Positions 52,328 through 60,562 of a stretch of DNA of 64,000 nt are shown here, piece by piece. The notes under the pieces are model-generated. The model made no database searches. It saw only the letters and a list, made by a program, of their open reading frames with translations, and was not told where the DNA came from. The DNA lies in assembly GCF_021654775.1 (NCBI RefSeq), contig NZ_AP025343.1, positions 5,175,501-5,239,500 of the forward strand. The letters run 5' to 3'. Source of the stretch: Paenibacillus azoreducens (GTDB taxonomy: Bacteria > Bacillota > Bacilli > Paenibacillales > Paenibacillaceae). Both the position numbers and the translations under genes were made by a program. Each line of letters opens with the position of its first letter. The stretch's first letter is position 1.

Positions 52328-54333
52328 CCAATTGCTCCCCCGTTTGCTTCGAAGTGGATATTCGTCTTCAATATTTGGCTCTGGATATCTACCCGCAGCA
52401 GCTTGCTTGGCACCCGGGTTCCATAACTTGTCGATACCCAGGCTTCCTGCAGCTCGACTTTGGCCGCATGCTCGAATTCGAGAGTAACCGTCAGCTCTTC
52501 CGCATGCAGCAGCCATTTCTCCCGGTCCCTGGATACGTGAATTTCCGGAGCCAGCATCAGAGAGACGGCCGCGGAAGGCACATCGGCGGTCATCGCAGCC
52601 GTTTGCTCAAGCGTATCGATAATAATCAAGCTTGCTTGTTCCAGCGTTATATAACGGTTATGGATAATACCGCCCTTCGCAAGATAGCCTTCATGCCTGC
52701 CCGCAAAATGACTGTCCGCAAATCGTGTACATGCCGCGTTTGTCTGCTCCCGCAACAGGAACAGATTTCTTTCTTCCATATCATTTTGTTCCATCCCGCC
52801 AAGCTGCAGTGTATTATGTACGGCCGTACTGCGAAACACATTCCGGGCCCGGTAATCCGCTGAGTAAACGTAAGTGCCCGGATCCACCGCAATGTCCCTT
52901 CCCCTAATATTCAGCACGAAGCTCAGCTGATCGTTATGGCTGTGTGCCCCATGCCCATGAAAGGAAAGCTCCCCGCAGCGAATCAGGCAGTAAACCTCCG
53001 GACTGCGCAGTACATAATATCCGCCATCCGGAAAGGCAGAGGATTTCATCGCGGAATAGGCCGACTGCAAGAAAGGCTTCAGTCCGCCTGCAATCCATAA
53101 CGCATCCTCTCTGGCGCAGAGGCCTGCAGTCCGAAAATCATCCCGATCAAAAAACTCCCCGGCCACCGCCAGCAGATGGCGGAAATCATTGCGCAGCCAT
53201 CCCCCGTATTGCGAAACGATGAGATATCTTCCGTCATCGGCATCGCCGATCAGCGGGGTTAATCCGTCCGGCTTCATGATTTGCAGCATAAAATCAAACA
53301 TCGCCTCAAGACGGCGCAAATATTCCGCAGAAAAGCCAAGGTCATTCCTTGCGCACCAAATCGTTGTTACGAGAAACATTTCCGCGACAAGACGATGGTA
53401 GGACGTGGATGCCTCGTAGTTCGTTCCGTCCGGATGGACCTGGATGAACATTTCTTTTTCCAATTCCGACAGACCGAAAGCCAGCCACTCTGCCGGACCG
53501 GTACCCTGCATCCGGTCTTCGGGCACGTGAAAGCCGCGGAAATAAAGCCCCAGCGCAATCAGCCCGGCCAAATCGGCCGTATAATGATTGCCTGTATGTT
53601 CCCCGGTGTTTTCAAGATTTCCGCGGATAAATCTGCCGTGCAAATATAGCGATGCATGGAAGTTCTCCCAAAAGGCGTCCGGTATGGACGGGCTTTCCCG
53701 AAAAAAAGGAACGGCGGCAATCCAATTCGCCGCGCGGATGGCCACATCCATCGCACAGGTCCAGTTGACGGACATCCCCACCGGATTCTGTAAGATCCAA
53801 TCTTCCAGCTGCATCCGGAATTCAAGTGCGTATTTCTCGTCCCCTGTAAGCCAATAGGCCTTCCCCAGCGTAAACAAATGCTGAAAACGCGACAGTTCCC
53901 AAGGAACTTTAACGTCAGCCGCGTTGTCCAGATCAACGATTTTGATTCGTTTATAAAACTTCTTGGCCCACCGGTACCCCGACTTAAAATCCTCATTCCA
54001 AGGCAAAGAAGGCCCCAGTTGGGTATCGCCTGATCCCAGCAGATCAAATACATGCGCGCAGATTCGATCCGCATCGCGAATAATATCCGCATCGAGCCCC
54101 TCGGTCAGAAGCATTTTCATATATCCGTCCTTGTCCGCAGGATTAACGAGGTAAGCGCACTCCGGCACAAACGAACGGAACAGCTCTGCCGGAATGGAAA
54201 CCGGCTTGCGTCTGATCCGATATTCGCGGTATACGAAACCGGCCTGTTCTGCGGCTTTGCCGGCAACTTTTTTGACGGCTATCCGAAAAGGCATCTTCTT
54301 CAAGCGCCTGAATTTGGTTTGAAGCGTAAGCAT
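52324..54333 (-). CDS. heparinase II/III family protein
   Basis: 669 residues. N-terminal (alpha/alpha)-toroid region with WTCAMDVAIRAANWIAAVPFF and GNHYTADLAGLIALGLYFRG, and a C-terminal beta domain with GELSFHGHGAHSHNDQLSFVLN and DPGTYVYSADYRARNVFRSTAVHNT, here marked by HGHGAHSHNDQ, the likely catalytic His/Tyr region of PL12/PL21-like lyases. No signal peptide, so the role may be cytoplasmic or the enzyme may be membrane-tethered by partners. Start overlaps the oxidoreductase by 4 bp and lies 3 bp after wecC. Confidence 0.88.
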   Translation of the reverse strand: MLTLQTKFRRLKKMPFRIAVKKVAGKAAEQAGFVYREYRIRRKPVSIPAELFRSFVPECAYLVNPADKDGYMKMLLTEGLDADIIRDADRICAHVFDLLGSGDTQLGPSLPWNEDFKSGYRWAKKFYKRIKIVDLDNAADVKVPWELSRFQHLFTLGKAYWLTGDEKYALEFRMQLEDWILQNPVGMSVNWTCAMDVAIRAANWIAAVPFFRESPSIPDAFWENFHASLYLHGRFIRGNLENTGEHTGNHYTADLAGLIALGLYFRGFHVPEDRMQGTGPAEWLAFGLSELEKEMFIQVHPDGTNYEASTSYHRLVAEMFLVTTIWCARNDLGFSAEYLRRLEAMFDFMLQIMKPDGLTPLIGDADDGRYLIVSQYGGWLRNDFRHLLAVAGEFFDRDDFRTAGLCAREDALWIAGGLKPFLQSAYSAMKSSAFPDGGYYVLRSPEVYCLIRCGELSFHGHGAHSHNDQLSFVLNIRGRDIAVDPGTYVYSADYRARNVFRSTAVHNTLQLGGMEQNDMEERNLFLLREQTNAACTRFADSHFAGRHEGYLAKGGIIHNRYITLEQASLIIIDTLEQTAAMTADVPSAAVSLMLAPEIHVSRDREKWLLHAEELTVTLEFEHAAKVELQEAWVSTSYGTRVPSKLLRVDIQSQILKTNIHFEANGGAIG

Positions 54334-54336
54334 GAC

Positions 54337-55605
54337 CTACACTCTCGCTTCCACGCGGGAGGGATGCATGAAAAATCCTCTCGTATCCACCACGATTTTG
54401 TCTTCAAGCAGTTCGGGGCCGATCGGGCCGAAAGCGTCATGGTTGACGAGCAGCAGGACAATATCCGCCTGGCGCACCGCCTCCTCCGCTTCGCAAAACT
54501 GTACATTTCCGTACTGCAGGCTGACCGGCAGTTCCTTGATATGGGGCTCGGCAACATACAGGTAAGCGGCCGCCGCCTTGGCCAAATGTTCCACAATCGC
54601 CAGCGCCGGACTTTCGCGCAAATCATCAATATTTGCCTTAAAAGATAAACCCAAGCAGGCAATTCCCGGTGATTTCAGCTTTGCGGCAACCTGGATGACC
54701 TTCTCCGCCACATACCATGGCTTGGAATCGTTGACGATCCGGGCCGTATGGATCAGCTTCGCCTGCTCCGGGGCAGCATCCACCAAAAACCAGGGATCGA
54801 CCGCGATGCAATGTCCGCCTACGCCGGGGCCGGGCTGAAGAATATTGACCCTCGGATGGCGGTTGGCCAGACGGATCAATTCCCACACGTCGATCTCCAG
54901 ATGATCGCAGATCAGAGACAGCTCATTCGCAAACGCAATATTGACGTCCCGGAAGGAATTCTCCGTCAGCTTAGCCATTTCGGCCGTACGCGCATTCGTC
55001 TCCAGAATGGCCCCCTTGACGAAATGCCGGTAAAAATCAGCGGTCCATCGTGTGGACGCCTCGTCGATTCCGCCGACAATCCGGTCATTCTCCACCAGTT
55101 CGCGCAAAATTTGACCGGGCAGAACCCGCTCCGGGCAATAGGAAACAAAAATACGGTTATATGCGGCATAAAGCGAATCGGAAATGCTCAGATCCCTTCT
55201 TGCTTCCAGAATCCAGTCCGCAATTCGTTCCGTCGTGCCAACCGGACTGGTTGATTCGAGGATGACCAGATTCCCGGGGCGCAGGTATGGAATCACCGCT
55301 TTAACGGCCTGCTCCACATAAGTCAGGTCAGGTTTGTTGTTTTCTTGAAAAGGGGTCGGTACGGCTAAAATATAAACATCCGCTTCCGCCGGAATTGTTG
55401 AAGCGCGAAGCAGTCCGCATTGTACGGCTTCCTTTACGACTTGGTCCAAATCCGGCTCCGTGATGTGAACCTCTCCCTGACTGATCTTTTCGACCGTATG
55501 TATGTTAACGTCTACGCCGTGTACCTGAAATCCGTTTTTGGCCAGCAGGCCGGCCGTCGGAAGTCCGATATACCCCAATCCTACTACGCATACTTTTTTC
55601 ACCAT
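54337..55605 (-). CDS. wecC: UDP-N-acetyl-D-mannosaminuronate dehydrogenase-like
   Basis: 422 residues. VCVVGLGYIGLPTAGLLA NAD fold, catalytic Cys in PGPGVGGHCIAVDPWFL, and GIACLGLSFKANIDDLRESPA. This is the WecC/NDP-sugar 6-dehydrogenase signature, oxidising UDP-ManNAc to UDP-ManNAcA. The matching 2-epimerase (mnaA/wecB) is not in the window. It is preceded by repeats rather than galU directly. Confidence 0.85.
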   Translation of the reverse strand: MVKKVCVVGLGYIGLPTAGLLAKNGFQVHGVDVNIHTVEKISQGEVHITEPDLDQVVKEAVQCGLLRASTIPAEADVYILAVPTPFQENNKPDLTYVEQAVKAVIPYLRPGNLVILESTSPVGTTERIADWILEARRDLSISDSLYAAYNRIFVSYCPERVLPGQILRELVENDRIVGGIDEASTRWTADFYRHFVKGAILETNARTAEMAKLTENSFRDVNIAFANELSLICDHLEIDVWELIRLANRHPRVNILQPGPGVGGHCIAVDPWFLVDAAPEQAKLIHTARIVNDSKPWYVAEKVIQVAAKLKSPGIACLGLSFKANIDDLRESPALAIVEHLAKAAAAYLYVAEPHIKELPVSLQYGNVQFCEAEEAVRQADIVLLLVNHDAFGPIGPELLEDKIVVDTRGFFMHPSRVEARV

Positions 55606-55902
55606 TTACGTCCCTGCCCTTGTAATAAAATTGAGGGAATCCCTCTTCGCAAAGCTCCCGCCATGAAGAACATCCTTTAAAAGAAAAACGACTTTCGACG
55701 TGCCTCCACAAAAGACGCGCTGCTTTTAGCGGATGCTTTTCTTGTGAAATAAGGATGCGTAACCAGGCGAGATATGCTTTCTCGTATTTAAAGAAAAACG
55801 TCTATCGACGTACTTTCAAAGAAGACAGACGGCGTTTAGCGGAAGTTTTTCTTGCGATCTTAGGTACTTAAGCTCCGCTTAAAACTTATTATTTTATAGT
55901 CT
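55606..55902. other. wecC-galU gap with family B repeats
   Basis: Holds two full family B elements and a short leader. No promoter was recognised; transcription probably passes through from galU. Confidence 0.5.
55681..55857 (+). repeat. family B elements, two direct copies
   Basis: AAGAAAAACG ... GCGGATGCTTTTCTT at 55681-55744 and AAGAAAAACGTCTATCGACG ... GGAAGTTTTTCTTGCG at 55791-55857. Each has AAGAAAAAC/GTTTTTCTT ends of 9 bp in inverted orientation and could fold as a hairpin. Confidence 0.75.
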
Positions 55903-56802
55903 TCAAAAAGAGGGCTTCTCCTGTTTCTCCAGCTGAAGAATGCGGTCCATCGCGGACAAAAGCGGCAGCCGCAAATCCTCCTGATGCAGTGCGAAATCGA
56001 TGGTAGTCAATATGTAGCCGAGCTTTTCCCCGACATCAAACCGCTCCCCTTTAAACGCATAAGCGATGCAGCCCTGTTCCACGATCAGCTTCTGGATGGC
56101 GTCTGTCAGCTGTATTTCACCTCCGTACCCCGCCTCCTGATGTTCCAAAAACCCGAAGATCTCCGGCGTCAGCACATAGCGGCCGATAATGGCCAGATTG
56201 GATGGGGCCTCGCCCGGATCCGGCTTTTCCACCACTCTGCGCAGCTCGTATGCCGTCCCTTCATGGTCAAGCGCATGCAGCGGATCGATGACGCCATAAC
56301 GATGCGTCTGATCGCGGGGAACGGAGCCGACGCCAATGACGGATACCCCATAGGTTTCGTATTGCTCGACAAGCTGGCCGATACAAGGCACCTCCGACCG
56401 GACCACATCATCGCCGAGAAGCACCGCAAAAGGTTCGTTGCCGATAAAATTGCGGGCGCACCATATGGCATGCCCGAGCCCTTTGGCCTCCTTCTGACGG
56501 ATGTAATGAATTTCGACCGTAGAAGAACGCCGGACCGATTCCAGAACCTCCAGCTTGCCTTTTTGCAGCAAATTATGCTCCAGCTCAAACGAATGGTCGA
56601 AGTGATCTTCAATGGAGCGTTTGCCTTTTCCGGTTACGATGATGATATCTTCGATCCCCGCGGCAATCGCCTCTTCGACGATGTACTGGATCGTCGGTTT
56701 ATCGACGATGGGCAGCATCTCCTTGGGCATGGCTTTGGTTGCAGGCAAAAAACGGGTTCCAAGCCCCGCTGCCGGAATGATTGCTTTCCTGACTTTTTGC
56801 AC
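55903..56802 (-). CDS. galU: UTP-glucose-1-phosphate uridylyltransferase
   Basis: 299 residues, GTG start behind [39 protein letters not shown] is the classical GalU nucleotidyl-transferase opening ([17 protein letters not shown] core), with [22 protein letters not shown] and EIQLTDAIQ. It supplies UDP-glucose for polysaccharide synthesis. 109 bp separate it from the upstream repeat-filled gap. Confidence 0.95.
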   Translation of the reverse strand: MQKVRKAIIPAAGLGTRFLPATKAMPKEMLPIVDKPTIQYIVEEAIAAGIEDIIIVTGKGKRSIEDHFDHSFELEHNLLQKGKLEVLESVRRSSTVEIHYIRQKEAKGLGHAIWCARNFIGNEPFAVLLGDDVVRSEVPCIGQLVEQYETYGVSVIGVGSVPRDQTHRYGVIDPLHALDHEGTAYELRRVVEKPDPGEAPSNLAIIGRYVLTPEIFGFLEHQEAGYGGEIQLTDAIQKLIVEQGCIAYAFKGERFDVGEKLGYILTTIDFALHQEDLRLPLLSAMDRILQLEKQEKPSF

Positions 56803-56839
56803 TATGTTTCTCCCCCTTTTGTACTTCCTTCTCTTTACA

Positions 56840-56896
56840 ACCCCAAAAAGTGAAACATATGCTTCGCGGTTGATTCCGAGTACTTTTCGAGGACCC
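56840..56896 (+). repeat. family A degenerate short copy
   Basis: AACCCCAAAAAGTGAAACATATGCTTCG ... TTCCGAGTACTTTTCGAGGACC, the short form with changed arms. Sits upstream of galU, unlike the full copies. Confidence 0.5.
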
Positions 56897-57132
56897 GTGA
56901 TTTAAAAACCGGAAACGCCTTGTTAAGGATTAAAGGATGAGCTACATGTCCGGCCCCGCATAGCTCATACTTCAATCGAAGTATGAATTCGGGCATCTAA
57001 CCCGGCCTCACACCACACTCTCGACGATTGACGTCTAAGGTACCTTCATACCCACAGCGTGATCGAGTGCCTACCGTGATAAAGGTGCAGTAGACATAAC
57101 CTTCGGCCGTTCCGGCCGACAATAACCTATTC
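56897..57132. other. unassigned intergenic tract before galU
   Basis: About 235 bp without a gene. Contains TACTTCAATCGAAGTA (perfect 7-bp stem) and CGGCCGTTCCGGCCG, suggesting structured RNA or remnants of an element. No match to a known family was found by eye. Confidence 0.4.
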
Positions 57133-57310
57133 GAGGTTGTTCAAAAAGTCCGCTTTTGATCACGAAGTATAACAAGGAGAAGCTCGGCATCGAACCTTGA
57201 ATTCAGCCGGGCCTTCCGGTGCTCATGTACCCAAAACGTACACTCCGCTCCTCATTCCCTAACTTCATCCAATCTTCTCGGTGCTGAAAACCGACCTTTT
57301 TGAACACGCA
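57133..57310 (+). repeat. family C element
   Basis: About 178 bp with near-complementary ends: GTTCAAAAAGTCCGCTTTTGAT at the left and GGTGCTGAAAACCG ACC TTTTTGAAC at the right. Ends flush with the cpsD stop codon. A related 3' half, with tandem expansion, is at 58741-58940, and a single inverted arm is at 32664-32687. Confidence 0.65.
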
Positions 57311-58000
57311 CTATTCGGGAATTCCGTAATTATAGTACTGATGCGATTCCGACTTGCTGTATCTCTTGTTATTGAGGAACACGCCCAAAATGTTGGCTTT
57401 GGCAAGCTCCAGCTTTTCCTTTGTTTTCCTAATGAGCTCCCGCTTCACTTTTCCCGCATGCACGACAAGGATGACCCCATCGCAAACCGAAGCGACGATC
57501 AGCCCATCCGCGACAGCCATCACCGGGGAAGTATCCAGCAAAATCACATCGTATTCTTCCTTCCAAAACTCGATAATTTCCCTTAATTTATCCGAAGACA
57601 ACAGCTCCGTCGGATTCGGCGGCACGGGACCGGCGGTGACCAGAGACAAATGGTCGATCGACGTTTGATGCAAAATCTCGCCATACGTGCATTGATTGGC
57701 CAAAATATTGGATAAACCGATCCGGTTGCTCACATTGAAGACGTTTTGCAATGAAGGATGCCGCAAATCGGCGTCGATCAGAAGCACCTTTTTTCCTTCA
57801 TGGGCATACGCTACCGCCAAATTGCTGATCGTCGTCGTTTTCCCTTCACCGGCTTGGGTCGAGGTGACGGCCAGCACCTGCAGCTTTTGATTCCAGCCCG
57901 AAAACTGGATATTGGTACGGAGATTCCTATATCCCTCTGAAATGATGGATCGGCGGTTGATGTCCATGATCAGTTTGCTTTTACTGGCTGAGCGGCGCAT
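57311..58000 (-). CDS. CpsD/CapB-type protein tyrosine kinase
   Basis: ~229 residues; ATG at 58000 has AGGTGAAAATT upstream, while an earlier GTG at 58009 is less likely. BY-kinase with Walker A TQAGEGKTTTISNLAVAYA-like (AGEGKTT ~50-56), Walker A-prime LLIDADLRHPS and Walker B-like VILLDTSPV. The C-terminal tyrosine cluster SHQYYNYGIPE is the autophosphorylation site. It needs the adjacent membrane activator (wzz) and controls polysaccharide chain length; 20-29 bp overlap with wzz. Confidence 0.92.
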   Translation of the reverse strand: MRRSASKSKLIMDINRRSIISEGYRNLRTNIQFSGWNQKLQVLAVTSTQAGEGKTTTISNLAVAYAHEGKKVLLIDADLRHPSLQNVFNVSNRIGLSNILANQCTYGEILHQTSIDHLSLVTAGPVPPNPTELLSSDKLREIIEFWKEEYDVILLDTSPVMAVADGLIVASVCDGVILVVHAGKVKRELIRKTKEKLELAKANILGVFLNNKRYSKSESHQYYNYGIPE

Positions 58001-58730
58001 AATTTTCACCTGCCTGATTTTTGGTACGGGCCGAAGTTCTCGTTCTAAGATCCCTTTTGTTCATTTTCCGGATGGCCCCAAGCGTAGTCAGTTCGAGATA
58101 TCGTTCCACGTCATATTCGTTTTTGATCGTATCATCCAGATGTTCAAGCAGAAGCACGATGCCCACGACAAGGAGGAATGATGCGGCAAAAGCGATCGCC
58201 ATGTTGATTTTCAGCTTCGGGCTGACCGGAACCGGATGCTTCTGCGGCTTGGCCGTATCAAGTATCGAGATATTGTCGACCTTCATGATCCGGGGGATTT
58301 CTTTTTGAAACACTTGCGAAACGGAATTAACGATATTCATGGCATGGTTGTATGAAGCATCGCGTATTTTCAGTGTTATAACCTGGGAGTTCTGTGCGGT
58401 GATCACTTGCAGATTGTCGGCGAGATCTTGGGAGGATGCCTGGAGGTCGGGATGCTGCTGCACGACCTTGTCCAGAATCGCAGCGGATGTAATAATCACT
58501 TTGTAGGAATTGATCAGCATGATGTTGGAGGTTATTTCATTGATGTCGAGTCCCCTTGCCCCCATCTGGTCCATATTCATCTTGTTCACGATCAGGGTGC
58601 TTGTAGCCTCATATGCCGGCGTTATCATGAATCGGCTGTAAAGTCCGGTTCCGGCGGTGCAAATCACCACAAACGCTACAATCAGCCACAGCCTCTTTCT
58701 CACCATTTGTATCATCAGTTTTAATTCCAT
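57981..58730 (-). CDS. Wzz/CapA-type chain-length regulator
   Basis: ~249 residues from ATG 58730 (GGGGGAAATCCTG upstream). Two membrane spans (~17-38 and ~172-193) with the Wzz domain between (TPAYEATSTLIVNKMN ... KIRDASYNHAMNIVNSVSQVF) and the C-terminal proline motif QKHPVPVSPKLKI near the second span. It is the membrane activator of the cognate kinase. Confidence 0.9.
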   Translation of the reverse strand: MELKLMIQMVRKRLWLIVAFVVICTAGTGLYSRFMITPAYEATSTLIVNKMNMDQMGARGLDINEITSNIMLINSYKVIITSAAILDKVVQQHPDLQASSQDLADNLQVITAQNSQVITLKIRDASYNHAMNIVNSVSQVFQKEIPRIMKVDNISILDTAKPQKHPVPVSPKLKINMAIAFAASFLLVVGIVLLLEHLDDTIKNEYDVERYLELTTLGAIRKMNKRDLRTRTSARTKNQAGENYAPLSQ

Positions 58731-58740
58731 CAGGATTTCC

Positions 58741-58940
58741 CCCAACTCTTATAGATGTTGTTCTCTGCTTTTCGGTCCCTTACTTCATCCAACTGGAGCG
58801 TTTTGAAGAAATGCATGTCGGAAGCATAAGCCAAAGCGTTTTGAAAAACGCACATCGGAAGCATAAGCTAGCGTTTTGAAGAAACGCATGTCGGAAGCAT
58901 ATGCTTCGGTGCTGAAAACCGGCCTCTTTAAACTCGCATT
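58741..58940 (+). repeat. family C copy with a tandem 35-38 bp repeat
   Basis: Starts GGTCCCTTACTTCATCCAA and ends GGTGCTGAAAACCGGCCT, matching the family C element. Between are three units beginning GCGTTTTGAAG at 58798, 58836 and 58871 (period 38 and 35 bp). Each contains GCGTTT..AAACGC, a small hairpin. Confidence 0.7.
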
Positions 58941-58976
58941 TATACGATTTGAACCTGGGCGGCTCTTTCCAGGCAT

Positions 58977-59711
58977 TTAATTATGCAGCAGGCCGATCTT
59001 TCCTCCAATAATCAATTGGGCCGCGTGATGCTGCAGCGTCTGCAAATACTCCGATCCGCACAGCCGCTCCAGCGCTTCATATCCTTCTTTGATATAAAAT
59101 CGCCTTTTAAGGTTGTTATGCGCATCGCTTCCGATGAAGTGAATCCAGCGCTTTTTGCATAAATAGGAAGCGGTCCTCCTTACTTCATCCCCAAAAAAAC
59201 CGATCAGCGATTGCGTCGTGACCTGAAGTCTTACACCATGCTCCTCAATCCAGCCGAGTACTTGATCGGGGTTGCTTATGACGTCCAAATTCCGCTCGGG
59301 ATGCGCGATCACCGGATGGATGCCCCGCTGTTTCATATAAGCGAGAAATTCGTAAAAGCAGCTTGGGATGCTCCGGGAAGGCAGCTCCACCAGCAGATAA
59401 GCGCTCCCGGCGAGCGTCTGCAGCCGTCCGGCCCGGTGTTCCGCCCGGTAAGCGTCAGTGAGCCGGAATTCCTGGCCGGGAAAGATCTGCAGCGGAATAT
59501 TGTTTTTCTTGAGTCTGCTGTTCAGCGCCGCTACCCGGCGCCGGATTTTGCGGGCCGTGTTGGTATACCTCCTAGTCGCATGGTGCGGGGTGGCAATCAC
59601 CGCTTGCATTCCCTCTTTGACTGCGGCCGCAGCCATCCGGAGCGCGCCTTCCGCCGTGCTTGGACCGTCATCCACGCCAGGGAGGATGTGGCAATGGGTA
59701 TCAATCATCAT
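58977..59711 (-). CDS. CpsB/YwqE-type tyrosine-protein phosphatase
   Basis: 244 residues. MIDTHCHILPGVDDGP and later HPERN, GSDAHN metal ligands mark the PHP-type phosphatase CpsB/CapC, which dephosphorylates the tyrosine kinase. AAGGTGCTGAT precedes the first of two ATGs. First gene of the polysaccharide operon. Confidence 0.92.
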   Translation of the reverse strand: MMIDTHCHILPGVDDGPSTAEGALRMAAAAVKEGMQAVIATPHHATRRYTNTARKIRRRVAALNSRLKKNNIPLQIFPGQEFRLTDAYRAEHRAGRLQTLAGSAYLLVELPSRSIPSCFYEFLAYMKQRGIHPVIAHPERNLDVISNPDQVLGWIEEHGVRLQVTTQSLIGFFGDEVRRTASYLCKKRWIHFIGSDAHNNLKRRFYIKEGYEALERLCGSEYLQTLQHHAAQLIIGGKIGLLHN

Positions 59712-59738
59712 ATCAGCACCTTATATCTTTTGTAACAA

Positions 59739-59772
59739 ATCGTATCATTCATGAGCCAATCGACAGCGTTTT
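59739..59772 (-). promoter_or_regulatory. candidate promoter of the polysaccharide operon
   Basis: On the minus strand an extended -10 TGATACGAT at 59739-59747, with a weak -35 around TGTCGA near 59764-59769. The -10 is part of a dyad-like TGATACGATTTGTTACAAA that resembles the site in front of the XRE gene. Confidence 0.4.
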
Positions 59773-59918
59773 GTGTCGGTTAAAAATGAAACCCTGAGAA
59801 CCTTGACGAAATTTAGAGTTACCATTTTTAATTGCACCAATAGGAAAAACTATGGATGCATCAAGGGGGTTCGGAACCTGATTTCTTAGGAAAATGGTTA
59901 CAAAATGCATATTTACTA

Positions 59919-59954
59919 TTGACGACACTGTTAATTTACGATACATTTTGTATC
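59919..59954 (+). promoter_or_regulatory. promoter and dyad of the XRE regulator
   Basis: TTGACG (59919-59924), 17-bp spacer, TACATT (59942-59947). The perfect palindrome GATACATTTTGTATC (59940-59954) overlaps the -10. A third related site TGGTTACAAAAT lies at ~59896-59907. The XRE protein could repress itself and the polysaccharide operon from these sites. Confidence 0.5.
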
Positions 59955-60007
59955 ATGTCAAGCGTTATTTATTTGAACTTGGAGTCGTATACGAAGGGTG
60001 GGTACGA

Positions 60008-60253
60008 ATGAAGTACGGTCACCGGATTGCGGAGCTTCGCGAGCGGAAAGGCATGACCCAGGAGGAGTTGTCCGCTTCCATCGGAATCAGCAGGGCGGCT
60101 TTGTCTCATTATGAGAAAAACCGGCGTAAGCCGGACTATGAAACATTAAATCGGCTGGCGGATCTGTTTCAGGTCTCCATCGATTATTTGCTGGGAAGGA
60201 GAGATGCGCCCAGGGCTTCCGCAGAACCGGAGACGAATCTTTCAGAACCGTGA
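60008..60253 (+). CDS. XRE-family transcriptional regulator
   Basis: 81 residues from ATG 60008; the frame opens further up at 59894, but that part covers the promoter. HTH_3 domain IAELRERKGMTQEELSASIGISRAALSHYEKNRRKPDYETL fills residues ~5-50 (core SIGISRAALSHYE), followed by a short acidic tail. Size and placement suggest a small repressor of the divergent polysaccharide operon. Effector unknown. Confidence 0.82.
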   Translation: MKYGHRIAELRERKGMTQEELSASIGISRAALSHYEKNRRKPDYETLNRLADLFQVSIDYLLGRRDAPRASAEPETNLSEP

Positions 60254-60292
60254 AGCAACACCTGAGCCATACATACGGAAAATGCGGGACAT

Positions 60293-60470
60293 TGCAAGAA
60301 AAACTTCCGCTAATCGCGGTCTGGCTTCTAGGCGAATACATCGATAGACGTTTTACTTTAGATATAAGAAAGCATAAACTTGAGAACCACGCACCCTTAT
60401 ATCGCAAGAAAAACTTCCGCTAATCGCGGTCTGGCTTCTAGGCGAATACATCGATAAACGTTTTTCTTAC
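60293..60470 (-). repeat. family B elements, two direct copies
   Basis: Near-identical units at ~60295-60358 and 60406-60469 (111 bp apart), read on the minus strand as AAGAAAAACG(T/A)TTATCGATGTATTCG ... CCGCGATTAGCGGAAGTTTTTCTTGC, given by its ends. Same family as at 55.7 kb. Confidence 0.75.
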
Positions 60471-60562
60471 AAACTAACTTTACTCATTGCAGGTTCAGCA
60501 TGTATAATATAGTAGCAAACATATGTTTGCCTATTTCAACTTTGTCAGTCAGGGGAGGAACA

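Noticed and set aside
50156..52516. Longer start of the bi-domain oxidoreductase at 52516
   Set aside because: The extra 63 residues overlap the heparinase-like gene and have no homology or ribosome site; ATG 52327 has a good one.
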